Assembly: GCF_943733665.1 (NCBI RefSeq)
Contig: NZ_OX030782.1
Location: 4,078,501-4,142,500, forward strand
Length of the DNA: 64,000 bases
From: Aquimarina sp. Aq107
GTDB lineage: Bacteria > Bacteroidota > Bacteroidia > Flavobacteriales > Flavobacteriaceae
Reading direction: 5' to 3'
Shown here: positions 55,758 to 64,000 of the stretch, piece after piece
How positions within the stretch are numbered: position 1 is the first letter of the stretch
How the letters are laid out: the number at the start of each line of letters is the position of its first letter
Notes under the pieces: generated by a model
The model's input: the letters and a program-made list of their open reading frames with translations, nothing else
Databases searched by the model: none
Told to the model about the DNA's origin: nothing
Program-made: the position numbers and the translations under genes

Positions 55758-56405
55758 CTAATGTGCGTTATCGTGGTTCTCTTCTGTTGTGTTATGAGTA
55801 GTATCTTCTAATGTCCGAGAAACTACTTCCGTATCAATACGGGCAGTTTTTCCTTCAAGATCAGCCTTTAGCTTTTGTACATATTGTACAATCTGCCAAC
55901 GTTCATTCTCATTCGTTTGAGAAGCATATGACCCCATAGAATTAATACCATAATACATTACGTGATAGATACTACCTTCAGTAATTGCCCTACCTACATC
56001 ATCGTAACTAGGAACACCAAGAATTTTTTCTCTTTTAACTAAGGTACCTTTTCCATCTCCCTTTTCTCCATGGCAAATCGCACAATAAATATCATACAAT
56101 GCTTTTCCACTCTCCTCATTCTCCTTAGTATATCGAATAGGATTTCTTAAAGAATCTTTAGCTAACTGATACCCTTCTGGCGCATTCTTATAATCATAAG
56201 GCATCCAACCTCTTGGAATAGAACCTTCCGCAGGCAACATAGCTTCTTGACCTCCTGGAAAAACTCCATATTGGCCATAAGTTTCGTAACCTACAGGTTC
56301 ATACATATTAGGCATATATTGATAATTAGGCTTTGAATCTTTTTTACAAGAAACAATTGTAATCATCATTATTGCAACTACTATTATATTTAAACTATTC
56401 TTCAT
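55758..56405 (-). CDS. actE: Alternative complex III subunit ActE (monohaem cytochrome c lipoprotein)
   Basis: 215 residues. Lipobox TIVSC (C20) makes it a lipoprotein. Haem-binding CAICH (about residue 110-114), then GEKGDGKG, and an axial-methionine candidate in MYYGINSMGSYA. Passes electrons from the complex towards the oxidase. The C-terminal tail is His/Asp/Glu-rich. Lies 5 bases after actD. Confidence 0.93.
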   Translation of the reverse strand: MKNSLNIIVVAIMMITIVSCKKDSKPNYQYMPNMYEPVGYETYGQYGVFPGGQEAMLPAEGSIPRGWMPYDYKNAPEGYQLAKDSLRNPIRYTKENEESGKALYDIYCAICHGEKGDGKGTLVKREKILGVPSYDDVGRAITEGSIYHVMYYGINSMGSYASQTNENERWQIVQYVQKLKADLEGKTARIDTEVVSRTLEDTTHNTTEENHDNAH

Positions 56406-56410
56406 TATTA

Positions 56411-56950
56411 CTAATGGTTATCTTCTTGCTTATCTATTACTTTAATCTCTACAGCTCCTGTATTGCTTAAGAAACTTGTCATCGTATCTACATCGTGATG
56501 ACTAGCATCTATCTCCATTAAGAAATGATCATCTGTTGTCCTTACATCTGGATTTTCAGCTTCCTTAAATGGCCATAGTTTACTTCTCATATAAAAAGTT
56601 ATAACCATCAAATGCGCCGCAAAAAATACTGTAAGTTCGAACATGATAGGAACAAACGCAGGCATATTTTCGATATAACTAAAACTTGGCTTACCACCAA
56701 TATTTTGAGGCCAATCTTCTATCATAATGAAATTCATCATAGTAATCGCCACTGTAAGTCCAACACATCCATACATAAAAGATGTTATTGCTAACCTAGT
56801 AGGAGCCAATCCCATTGCTTTATCAAGACCGTGAACAGGAAAAGGTGTGTATATCTCTTCAATATGATAATGTTCTCCTCGAACCTGCTTCACAGCGTCC
56901 ATTAGGACATCATCATCTGTATATAATGCATGTATAACTTTAGATGCCAT
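56411..56950 (-). CDS. actD: Alternative complex III subunit ActD (DUF3341)
   Basis: 179 residues. Two transmembrane helices (about 59-79 and 99-120), with the N-terminal VIHALYTDDDVLMDAVKQVRG and YTPFPVHGLDKAMGL typical of DUF3341/ActD. C-terminal soluble part containing DASHHDVD. Starts 4 bases after actC. Structural role in ACIII; no cofactor. Confidence 0.93.
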   Translation of the reverse strand: MASKVIHALYTDDDVLMDAVKQVRGEHYHIEEIYTPFPVHGLDKAMGLAPTRLAITSFMYGCVGLTVAITMMNFIMIEDWPQNIGGKPSFSYIENMPAFVPIMFELTVFFAAHLMVITFYMRSKLWPFKEAENPDVRTTDDHFLMEIDASHHDVDTMTSFLSNTGAVEIKVIDKQEDNH

Positions 56951-56954
56951 ACTT

Positions 56955-58700
56955 CTAGTTGTTTTTTAATTTTTCAGCTTGCCCAGCCCAATCATCACGT
57001 TGTGCTCGCCCTGGGAAAGACCCTGTAATACTATCTAATAAATTGTACTCTGTTTCGGTCATCTTACTTACCTGATCGAAAGTATAGATTCCAATTTCAT
57101 TCAATTTTTTCTCCATTACTGGACCAATACCGTTCACTTTCTTAAGATCATCAGCTGTCTGCGTAGACGCATCAAAAGTTCCTAAGTTTCCTAATAAGTT
57201 ATTGATATCATCTTGACTAGCATCCTCAACACTTTTAACTTCATCAGACACTGTTCCAGTTGTATTTTCCTCGGATGTAATCTTAGTAGCTACTTTAGGC
57301 AACTCATCTCTATGATCAATACCAGCTTCTCTTAACTTTTTGTATTTCTCTCCAGAAGATTTCAATATTGTTTTAACTTCTGCCTGTGCTATTACCGGGA
57401 ATGTACGTGCATACAATAAAAATAACACAAAGAAGAATCCAATCGTACCTATGAATATTCCAATATCTACAAATGTAGGAGAGAACATTGTCCAAGATGA
57501 TGGTAAATAATCTCTATGAAGCGAAGTAACAATAATCACAAAACGCTCGAACCACATTCCAATATTTACTACAATAGATATAATGAATGAGAACATTATA
57601 CTTCTTCTCAATTTTGGAAACCACATAAACTGAGGAGAGAATACATTACAAGACATCATCGCCCAATAAGCCCACCAGTAAGGACCAGTTGCTCTATTTA
57701 AGAAAGCATACTGTTCATACTCTACTCCAGAATACCAAGCAACAAACAGTTCGGTTATATACGCAACACCAACTATTGAACCTGTAATCATTATTACAAT
57801 GTTCATTAATTCTATATGTTGTATTGTAATATAGTTTTCCAGATTCGACACCTTTCTCATTATAATAAGTAATGTGTTTACCATTGCAAATCCAGAGAAA
57901 ATTGCACCTGCCACAAAATAAGGAGGAAATATAGTCGTATGCCATCCAGGAATAACAGATGTTGCAAAGTCAAAAGATACAATTGTATGTACAGAAAGTA
58001 CTAATGGTGTTGCTAAACCTGCAAGTACTAAGGAAACTTCCTCAAAACGTTGCCAATCCTTTGCTCTACCACTCCATCCAAAAGAAAGTATACCATATAT
58101 TTTCTTATTGAACGGTGTTATAGCCCGGTCTCTTATCATCGCAAAATCAGGCAACAATCCAGTCCACCAGAATACCAAAGAAACTGAAAGATATGTAGAG
58201 ATCGCAAATACATCCCAAAGTAATGGTGAATTAAAGTTTACCCATAGAGATCCAAATTGATTTGGAATAGGTAATACCCAATAGGCCAACCAAGGACGTC
58301 CCATGTGAATTATTGGAAATAAACCTGCCTGAATAACCGAAAATATGGTCATCGCTTCTGCAGATCTGTTGATCGCCATTCTCCACTTCTGACGGAATAA
58401 CAATAATACAGCAGAAATTAATGTTCCCGCGTGACCGATACCTACCCACCATACGAAGTTGGTAATATCCCACGCCCATCCTACTGTTTTATTAAGTCCC
58501 CAGGTACCAATACCTGTGGAAATTGTATAAATTATACAACCTATTCCCCAAAGGAAAGCAATAAGCGCGATAGAAAACACAATCCACCAAGATTTATTTG
58601 CTTTTCCTTCAACTGGTGCAGCTACATCCACTGTTACATCGTGGTAAGTTTTATCACCAGTTACTAAAGGTTTTCTTATAGGTGCTTCGTAATGAGACAT
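56955..58700 (-). CDS. actC: Alternative complex III subunit ActC (NrfD family) with C-terminal helix-hairpin-helix domain
   Basis: 581 residues. NrfD/PsrC-type membrane core with about ten helices (about 35-450), including GWAWDITNFVWWVGIGHAGTLISA and the quinol-site region. A linker follows (about 450-508), then a C-terminal domain (508-581) with KKVNGIGPVMEKKLNEIGI, the repeat pattern of helix-hairpin-helix folds as seen in predicted flap-endonuclease-like and ribosomal-protein-associated domains. The core is clearly ActC; the tail is an added module of unknown function. Overlaps none; 37 bases after actB. Confidence 0.93.
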   Translation of the reverse strand: MSHYEAPIRKPLVTGDKTYHDVTVDVAAPVEGKANKSWWIVFSIALIAFLWGIGCIIYTISTGIGTWGLNKTVGWAWDITNFVWWVGIGHAGTLISAVLLLFRQKWRMAINRSAEAMTIFSVIQAGLFPIIHMGRPWLAYWVLPIPNQFGSLWVNFNSPLLWDVFAISTYLSVSLVFWWTGLLPDFAMIRDRAITPFNKKIYGILSFGWSGRAKDWQRFEEVSLVLAGLATPLVLSVHTIVSFDFATSVIPGWHTTIFPPYFVAGAIFSGFAMVNTLLIIMRKVSNLENYITIQHIELMNIVIMITGSIVGVAYITELFVAWYSGVEYEQYAFLNRATGPYWWAYWAMMSCNVFSPQFMWFPKLRRSIMFSFIISIVVNIGMWFERFVIIVTSLHRDYLPSSWTMFSPTFVDIGIFIGTIGFFFVLFLLYARTFPVIAQAEVKTILKSSGEKYKKLREAGIDHRDELPKVATKITSEENTTGTVSDEVKSVEDASQDDINNLLGNLGTFDASTQTADDLKKVNGIGPVMEKKLNEIGIYTFDQVSKMTETEYNLLDSITGSFPGRAQRDDWAGQAEKLKNN

Positions 58701-58737
58701 AATCCTTTATAATTGAATTGATTCTTTATTTAGTTAA

Positions 58738-61700
58738 TTAGGCTTCTGTAGTATTTCTTACTTTCGTCTGGTACATCACATTTGGTTTTGTACCTACATG
58801 CTCTAGTAAGTGATACATACGTTTATCCTCTGTTAATTTAGCTACTTTGCTATCCTTATCATTTATATCTCCAAATGTCATTGCTCCAGAAGAACAAGCA
58901 GCCGAACAAGCAGTTTGGAATTCTCCATCCTTAATTGCTCTTCCCTCTCTTTTAGCATCCAAAATTGTTTTCTGAGTCATTTGGATACACATAGAACATT
59001 TTTCCATAACCCCTCTTGAACGAACAGTTACATCTGGATTTAATACCATACGACCTAGATCATTGTTCATATGATAATCAAACTCATCGTTTTCATTATA
59101 CAAGAACCAGTTAAATCTACGTACTTTATAAGGACAGTTATTTGCGCAATATCTTGTTCCTACGCAACGGTTATAAGCCATATGATTCTGACCTTGTCTT
59201 CCGTGTGATGTTGCCGCTACTGGACAAACAGTTTCACAAGGTGCGTGATTACAATGTTGACACATTACAGGTTGAAACGCTACCTCTGGGCTATCAGAAG
59301 GAACTTCCATTTCACCAAATTCAGATAAAGAACTACCTAAACCAGAAATAGCATCTTTCTTCTTATTATCTCCATCAAAACTTTCTTCTGAAGAATAATA
59401 ACGGTCGATACGCAACCAGTGCATATCACGAGATCTTCTAATCTCGGACTTACCAACAACAGGGACATTATTTTCTGCGTGACATGCAATAACGCAAGCT
59501 CCACATCCTGTACAAGCATTTAAGTCTATAGAAAGATTAAAATGGTGACCTACTGAACGATCAAACTCATCCCAAAGATCAACTTCTGGTGAAGTAACAT
59601 CAAACTCTATATGATCCTTACTTACCTGAGGCATTTTGTTCCACTCTTTCGGATTGCCAGTATTAAATATTTCAAGAGTCGTTTCTTTGATAATATCTCC
59701 ACGCCCCATTAAAGTATTGTGTAACTGTACACAAGCAAATTCATGTGTACCCTCAGCCACTGAAACAGAAACAGATTGTACCGCATTTTGATTCTGGTAT
59801 AATGCAAATGCATTAACACCTACTTGCATTTCTTCTTTTACACCGACTTTTTTACCGTATCCTAAAGCTAAACCAATAGTTCCTTGTGCTTGACCTGGTT
59901 GTATAATAACAGGTGCAGTCACATTAACTCCATTCACTGTAACAGTTGCATAACTACCATTTAAAGCTCCATTCGCAACATTTTCATTCATCAAGCCATT
60001 AGCCTCTGCATCTGCTCTTGAAACTGTAAGATAATTATCCCAAGAAGCTCTGGTTATAGGATCAGGCATCTCTTGCAACCAAGGGTTATTAGCCTGTTGT
60101 CCATCACCTAATGCAGTCTTCGTATATAAAGTAAGCTCTAGTCCATTTGATTTTGCTGTAGCCAATCTTCTTGCCGCAGCTCCAATATTAGGACCAACAG
60201 GTACTTCAACCTCTACAGCGTCTCCTTCTGGAGCAGCAATAGCAGTCTCTAATGACTCCTTAGCAAGCACTGGCTTAACCAATACTCCATCATGTAATGC
60301 CTGATTCCAAGAAGTACCTCCTAGTACACCTGTCCAAGCATCTTTAATATAATCGTTATAAGCGGCAGTATTACCTGTCCACTTCAATAATGTTTCTTGA
60401 AATTGTCTAGTATCAAATAGAGGGCGAATAGTAGGTTGCATCAAACTGTAGCTACCTTTCTTTAATTCTACATCTCCCCAAGACTCTAAATAATGAGGTG
60501 TAGTCGCAACATAAGTACACTCAGATGCTGTGGCATCATTATGCATACTAAAAGCAACAGAAACGTCAACTTTTTTAAGACCTTCTTTAAACTCATTTGC
60601 ATTCGGAAGAGAATATGCTGGATTAACACCTGCTATTAAAAGTGCACCAACACGTCCTGCATTCATATCCTTCACCAACTGAGCTACCGCCTTAGCATTA
60701 CCTTGACGAATTTTTCTTGGTGTAGCTTCATTAAATGCTTTACTACTAATATGCTTATTAATAGCCAAAACTAACAATTGAGCATCCACATCTTGAATAC
60801 CAGAAACTACAACTGCGTTGCTTCCTGCTTTCTGTATATGCTTAGCCGCTTTAACAACTTCGGCATCCAAACCAGCATCCAATGCTCCTTTGGATCCGGC
60901 ACCAGTAACATATTTATATAAAGCTGCTAACACCTGTTTTTGTTGAGTAGGCGTTGCTTTTACTCTTTTATCTGCATTTGCTCCAGATAATGACATATTT
61001 GCTTCAAAATGGATATGTTTAGACATTTTCCCATTTTCAGGAACACGTCCTTGTGCATATCCACTGTCATATCCTCCTCCTTGCCAATCTCCTAAGAAAT
61101 CAGCAGCTATACTTACAATAGTATTTACTTTAGAAAAATCATAATCAGCTAATGCTCTTTCTCCATACATCATTTCGTAAGCGTCTAATGCTTCACTGTA
61201 AGATATAGCATCATATACCACTTGAGAAACATTAGCATATTTTGCTTTAAACTCTGATATCAATTTAGATGTAGAAGGACTAGCAAATGTCTGAGTTAAC
61301 AATACAATTTGTTTTCCTCCTAAACTATTTAGCTTAGATCCAACCTCTTTATCAAGAACATCCCAACTAATATCTTCATCTCCTTTTTTGGGACCTTGCA
61401 AACGAGTACTATCATACAATGATAATACTGAAGCATGAACTCTAGCATTTGCCTCTCCATTAGAAGTAGCAAGGTTATTATTTTCTACCTTGATTGGACG
61501 ACCTTCTCTTGTTTTTATTAAAACACTTGCAAAATCATAACCATCTGCAATAGTAGTCGCATAATAATTAGCAACACCAGGAACTATTCTTTCTGGCTGT
61601 ACTACATATGGTATTGATTTAATTACTGGTCCTTCACAAGCTGCTAAAGATGCAGCCGCTGTACTAAAACCTACATATTTAAGAAAGTCACGACGTGAAG

Positions 61701-61848
61701 TCGAAGAACTTTCTAGAGATGACTTATCTCCTAAAAACTCATCCGTAGGAATCTCCTGAACGAACTCATTTTGTTGTAGCGTCTCAACAATAGAGCTATT
61801 TTCGTTTAGCTCTTCAACACTTTTCCAGTATTTCTTGTTTGATGACAT
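58738..61848 (-). CDS. actB: Alternative complex III subunit ActB (molybdopterin-oxidoreductase-like with Fe-S domain)
   Basis: 1036 residues. N-terminal extension and a TAT-variant signal SRRDFLKYVGFSTAAASLAAC. Large domain (about 75-690) with the fold of molybdopterin oxidoreductases but no evident cofactor-binding cysteine or selenocysteine. C-terminal ferredoxin-like domain with CTGCGACVIACHAENN, CQHCNHAPCETVCP, CVGTRYCANNCPY and CSMC/CSAAC (four clusters, one likely 3Fe-4S by family precedent). Electron path from the membrane quinol site to ActA. 60 bases after actA. Confidence 0.96.
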   Translation of the reverse strand: MSSNKKYWKSVEELNENSSIVETLQQNEFVQEIPTDEFLGDKSSLESSSTSRRDFLKYVGFSTAAASLAACEGPVIKSIPYVVQPERIVPGVANYYATTIADGYDFASVLIKTREGRPIKVENNNLATSNGEANARVHASVLSLYDSTRLQGPKKGDEDISWDVLDKEVGSKLNSLGGKQIVLLTQTFASPSTSKLISEFKAKYANVSQVVYDAISYSEALDAYEMMYGERALADYDFSKVNTIVSIAADFLGDWQGGGYDSGYAQGRVPENGKMSKHIHFEANMSLSGANADKRVKATPTQQKQVLAALYKYVTGAGSKGALDAGLDAEVVKAAKHIQKAGSNAVVVSGIQDVDAQLLVLAINKHISSKAFNEATPRKIRQGNAKAVAQLVKDMNAGRVGALLIAGVNPAYSLPNANEFKEGLKKVDVSVAFSMHNDATASECTYVATTPHYLESWGDVELKKGSYSLMQPTIRPLFDTRQFQETLLKWTGNTAAYNDYIKDAWTGVLGGTSWNQALHDGVLVKPVLAKESLETAIAAPEGDAVEVEVPVGPNIGAAARRLATAKSNGLELTLYTKTALGDGQQANNPWLQEMPDPITRASWDNYLTVSRADAEANGLMNENVANGALNGSYATVTVNGVNVTAPVIIQPGQAQGTIGLALGYGKKVGVKEEMQVGVNAFALYQNQNAVQSVSVSVAEGTHEFACVQLHNTLMGRGDIIKETTLEIFNTGNPKEWNKMPQVSKDHIEFDVTSPEVDLWDEFDRSVGHHFNLSIDLNACTGCGACVIACHAENNVPVVGKSEIRRSRDMHWLRIDRYYSSEESFDGDNKKKDAISGLGSSLSEFGEMEVPSDSPEVAFQPVMCQHCNHAPCETVCPVAATSHGRQGQNHMAYNRCVGTRYCANNCPYKVRRFNWFLYNENDEFDYHMNNDLGRMVLNPDVTVRSRGVMEKCSMCIQMTQKTILDAKREGRAIKDGEFQTACSAACSSGAMTFGDINDKDSKVAKLTEDKRMYHLLEHVGTKPNVMYQTKVRNTTEA

Positions 61849-61908
61849 ATATAATTGATATTAGCTTCTTACTTATTTTTTCGCTTAAACGACGAATAAA
61901 TCATTTTA

Positions 61909-63225
61909 TTAATAGTGGCACTTACCACATTCCAGACCACCCATCTGAGCAGCTGTTAACTTATCCACTCCATACTTTTTAGACAATTCTTTGTGTATTT
62001 TATCATAATACTCATTGCCTTCCATTTTCACATTAGTCTCTCTGTGACAGTTAATACACCATCCCATTGTCAATGGAGCATGTTGATACATAATTTCCAT
62101 TTCCTCTACAGGTCCGTGACACTTCTGACACTCTATACCCGCTACGCTTACGTGCTGAGAGTGATTAAAGTATGCAAAGTCTGGTAAATTATGGATACGC
62201 ACCCATTTTACAGGCTCAGTTTCCCCAGTGTAAGACTGAGAGCTCTCATCCCAACCAACAGCTTTATATAACTTCTTAATTTCACCGTCATAAAACTCCT
62301 TCGAATAATCAGCTGTTGCAGTACCTTCAGCAACCTCACTAATTGATTTGTGACAGTTCATACAAACATTAAGAGATGGAATCCCTGAATGTTTAGAAAC
62401 TCTAGCCGAAGAGTGACAGTACTTACATTCTATTTTATTGTCTCCTGCATGTATTTTATGAGAATAATGTATTGGTTGAATTGGCATATATCCCTGATCA
62501 ACTCCAACTTGCATAAAATAACCATAAACAAAGTATCCACTAGCAAGCAATACAAATATTGCAGAAACCAACACTAAAAATTGATTTTGCACAAATGCTT
62601 TCCATATTGGAGTTCTAGCTACTTCTTCAGGTAATTGTACACCATTTGCTTCTGCAAAATTCCTAAGTGTTTTATTAACTAAAAACAACACTACTACCAA
62701 CATTAGGAACACTAATGCCAAAGCTGCTAAAACTAAATTAGAAGACACTCCAGAACCATCAGATTGACCGTCAACAGCCTGTAATTCTGTAACTTTCGGC
62801 GGGGCTTTAGGCACCATTACATACGCCAAAATATTATCAATATCCGTGTTTGTTAATTGAGGAAAGGCATTCATCGGAGTCTTCTTGTACTCTTCAAAAA
62901 TTGCAACTGCGTCTGCATCTCCAGAAGCAATCATTGCTGCACTATTCTTAATCCAAGAATACAACCATTCTGTATCTCTTCTCTCTGTAACTCCAAACAA
63001 TGCTGGACCTGTCATTTTCTTATAACGCTTGTGACAAGCAGCACATAGCGATTTAAATAACGCTTCTCCTTTTGCAACATCACCACCAGCAGCTGATTCC
63101 ACAGCAGCGGCTTCAGTTGACACAGCTTCTTCCTGAGCAAAAACTGGATTCAATAAAGAGAACAAAAAAACAGTTCCTAAGAGTAGGAGTTTTGAGGCTG
63201 AATTTCGGTATTTCACCTGTTTCAT
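61909..63225 (-). CDS. actA: Alternative complex III subunit ActA (six CxxCH haem motifs)
   Basis: 438 residues. Signal peptide to about residue 31. A monohaem cytochrome c domain with CAACH at 61-65, two helices (about 169-190 and 214-238), then a multihaem part with CKYCH, CMNCH, CQKCH, CINCH and CGKCHY: six c-type haem sites in all, five in the C-terminal part. Classical ActA has five haems; the sixth is the fused N-terminal domain. First gene of actABCDEF-cox2-cox1. Candidate promoter at 63318. Confidence 0.95.
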   Translation of the reverse strand: MKQVKYRNSASKLLLLGTVFLFSLLNPVFAQEEAVSTEAAAVESAAGGDVAKGEALFKSLCAACHKRYKKMTGPALFGVTERRDTEWLYSWIKNSAAMIASGDADAVAIFEEYKKTPMNAFPQLTNTDIDNILAYVMVPKAPPKVTELQAVDGQSDGSGVSSNLVLAALALVFLMLVVVLFLVNKTLRNFAEANGVQLPEEVARTPIWKAFVQNQFLVLVSAIFVLLASGYFVYGYFMQVGVDQGYMPIQPIHYSHKIHAGDNKIECKYCHSSARVSKHSGIPSLNVCMNCHKSISEVAEGTATADYSKEFYDGEIKKLYKAVGWDESSQSYTGETEPVKWVRIHNLPDFAYFNHSQHVSVAGIECQKCHGPVEEMEIMYQHAPLTMGWCINCHRETNVKMEGNEYYDKIHKELSKKYGVDKLTAAQMGGLECGKCHY

Positions 63226-63317
63226 ATTATTAAGTAGAATTATCGTCTAAATTTTGGTATGGTTTTTTCATTATTTGTAAAAAATGACACAAAAACCACG
63301 TCCATTTAATTCGACAG

Positions 63318-63325
63318 CAAAAGTA
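63318..63325 (-). promoter_or_regulatory. Candidate -7 box of the act-cox operon
   Basis: Minus strand TACTTTTG fits TANNTTTG, 92 bases before the actA start; no clear -33 TTG. The region up to 63424 is the shared divergent promoter region with the SPOR gene. Confidence 0.4.
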
Positions 63326-63423
63326 CTATAATAAGTCGATTTTAGAAATGTTAGCGAAGTGTTAAGTGGTAATTTATAATAATTCTAAATAATATTTTTA
63401 AAGGATTTTGAGTTATTAAACTT

Positions 63424-63431
63424 TACCTTTG
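63424..63431 (+). promoter_or_regulatory. Candidate -7 box of the SPOR-domain gene
   Basis: TACCTTTG, an exact TANNTTTG, 18 bases before the start codon. A TTTG at 63407 is present but only 13 bases upstream of it. Confidence 0.45.
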
Positions 63432-63448
63432 TATCAAATCTATTTGTA

Positions 63449-63901
63449 ATGAGAATTTTAAACAAAAAAAACAACCTTTTATTATTAGGTTTTTGTTTTA
63501 CAGGAATCACCTATATAAGCGCACAAGATTCCACAAATTTGGATAATCCAACGGTTTTTACCACTATTGAGATGACTCCACCAGCCGAACCAACCATTAC
63601 TATCAACCAAGATCCACGAATCAACCAGCTGTTAAACATTAAAACCAAAATGGACAAAGATGGTGTTCTTAGCGAGAACTACAGGATTCAATTATACACA
63701 GGTGATCTAAAAAACGCAAACACAATTAGAAACAATGCAGAGAAGTCTTTCCCTCAATGGAGAGCAGACATAGTTTATGAAACTCCCAATCATAAAGTAT
63801 GGATAGGTAATTATCGAAGCAAATTAGAGACGGATCGAGCATTAAAAGAGATAAGAGAAGAATTTCCTAATGCGTTTCCTTTTAAACCAGAAAAAAAATA
63901 A
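63449..63901 (+). CDS. SPOR-domain secreted protein
   Basis: 150 residues. Signal peptide ending YISAQ (about 25). SPOR domain about 75-150: NYRIQLYTGDLKNANTIRN, DIVYETPNHKVWIGNYRSK and RALKEIREEFPNAF. SPOR domains bind denuded peptidoglycan glycan strands at division sites. Divergent from the act operon and convergent with a probable infB at the window edge; a conserved neighbourhood in flavobacteria. Confidence 0.9.
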   Translation: MRILNKKNNLLLLGFCFTGITYISAQDSTNLDNPTVFTTIEMTPPAEPTITINQDPRINQLLNIKTKMDKDGVLSENYRIQLYTGDLKNANTIRNNAEKSFPQWRADIVYETPNHKVWIGNYRSKLETDRALKEIREEFPNAFPFKPEKK

Positions 63902-63924
63902 ACATCAAAATCTATATAACAAAC

Positions 63925-63960
63925 AAAAAAAGCCCGATCAAAATTGATCGGGCTTTTTTA
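63925..63960. terminator. Strong bidirectional terminator
   Basis: GC-rich stem AAAGCCCGATCA / TGATCGGGCTTT with a short loop, A tract before and T tract after, between the SPOR gene and the convergent gene at the window end. Confidence 0.93.
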
Positions 63961-63979
63961 TTATAATTCTATGTCGGTT

Positions 63980-64000
63980 TTATAATTTTTTCTTCACAGC
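63980..64000 (-). CDS. infB: Possible C-terminus of translation initiation factor IF-2 (fragment)
   Basis: Only six codons before the window edge: the minus-strand frame ends A-V-K-K-K-L then TAA. A basic AVKKKL-like end is what I recall for flavobacterial IF-2, and infB next to a SPOR gene and actA is an order I recall for this group. The stretch is far too short for proof; other frames also run off the edge (one ends with ...IIKPT). Confidence 0.35.
   Translation of the reverse strand, partial: AVKKKL

Noticed and set aside
1..64000. Search by eye for CRISPR arrays, tRNA or rRNA genes, insertion sequences and phage genes
   Set aside because: Intergenic gaps are short (nearly all under 250 bases); no regularly spaced repeats, cloverleaf-like sequence, transposase or integrase was found.
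63969..64000. Alternative minus-strand frame ending IIKPT at the window edge
   Set aside because: Equally short as the infB candidate, but it does not resemble a known end; kept only as a caution against the infB call.

Overview
The window is a densely coded, AT-rich chromosomal segment that looks like a member of the Flavobacteriaceae (Bacteroidota). The markers are the gliding / type IX secretion channel SprA, a PorP/SprF-family protein, alternative complex III (ActA-F), a dodecin, a Nfu protein with duplicated N-terminal domains, LytTR two-component signalling, and promoters of the Bacteroidota type (TTG or TTTG, 17-23 bases, TANNTTTG). The genus cannot be fixed from sequence alone. I see no rRNA, tRNA, insertion sequence, prophage or CRISPR array. 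Gene order looks like conserved core genome.

Layout. 1-4.5 kb: 3' end of bamA, two Skp/OmpH-like chaperones, murI and a small secreted HExxH protein. 4.5-9.5 kb: a LytTR regulator with its TPR-type histidine kinase, divergent from a VWA-domain protein and a rhodanese-like protein. 9.5-13.1 kb: orphan PorP/SprF protein, Nfu, dodecin, an unknown secreted protein. 13.2-21.1 kb (minus strand): one ABC exporter operon of ATPase, two FtsX/MacB permeases, two membrane-fusion proteins and a TolC, ending in tsaB. 21.4-26.6 kb (minus): haem O synthase, two cytochrome oxidase subunit III proteins, subunit IV, a cysteine-less Sco-like protein, Sco1, DUF420 and a small CxxC protein. 26.8-30.3 kb (minus): four TonB C-terminal-domain genes. 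30.4-41.6 kb (minus): vanZ-like, gcvH, sprA, ruvA, maeB. 41.7-45.4 kb: a trehalase with an EF-hand-like loop resembling fungal neutral trehalases, plus a sodium/solute symporter. 45.6-51.2 kb: queG, a GNAT acetyltransferase, an unknown exported protein, a P450 behind ruvB, and an unknown membrane protein. 51.4-63.2 kb (minus): actABCDEF followed by cox2 and cox1. 63.4-64.0 kb: a SPOR-domain protein, a strong terminator and probably the last codons of infB.

How the parts fit. ActA-F oxidise quinol and pass electrons to the aa3 oxidase encoded just downstream, as in the ACIII-aa3 supercomplex known from this family. The remaining oxidase subunits and assembly factors (cyoE, cox3 x2, ctaF, sco, DUF420) lie about 25 kb away. 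Envelope biogenesis (BamA, Skp, SprA, PorP/SprF, TonB-like proteins, the MacB-type exporter) is the second theme.

The best leads are: a helix-hairpin-helix tail on ActC; histidine-rich soluble segments repeated on several ACIII/oxidase subunits; a Sco-like protein without cysteines; a roughly 115-residue soluble insert in one subunit III; the trehalase with its calcium-binding-like loop; the diversified TonB-like cluster; and a cluster of inverted repeats before the exporter operon. No wholly new system is claimed.
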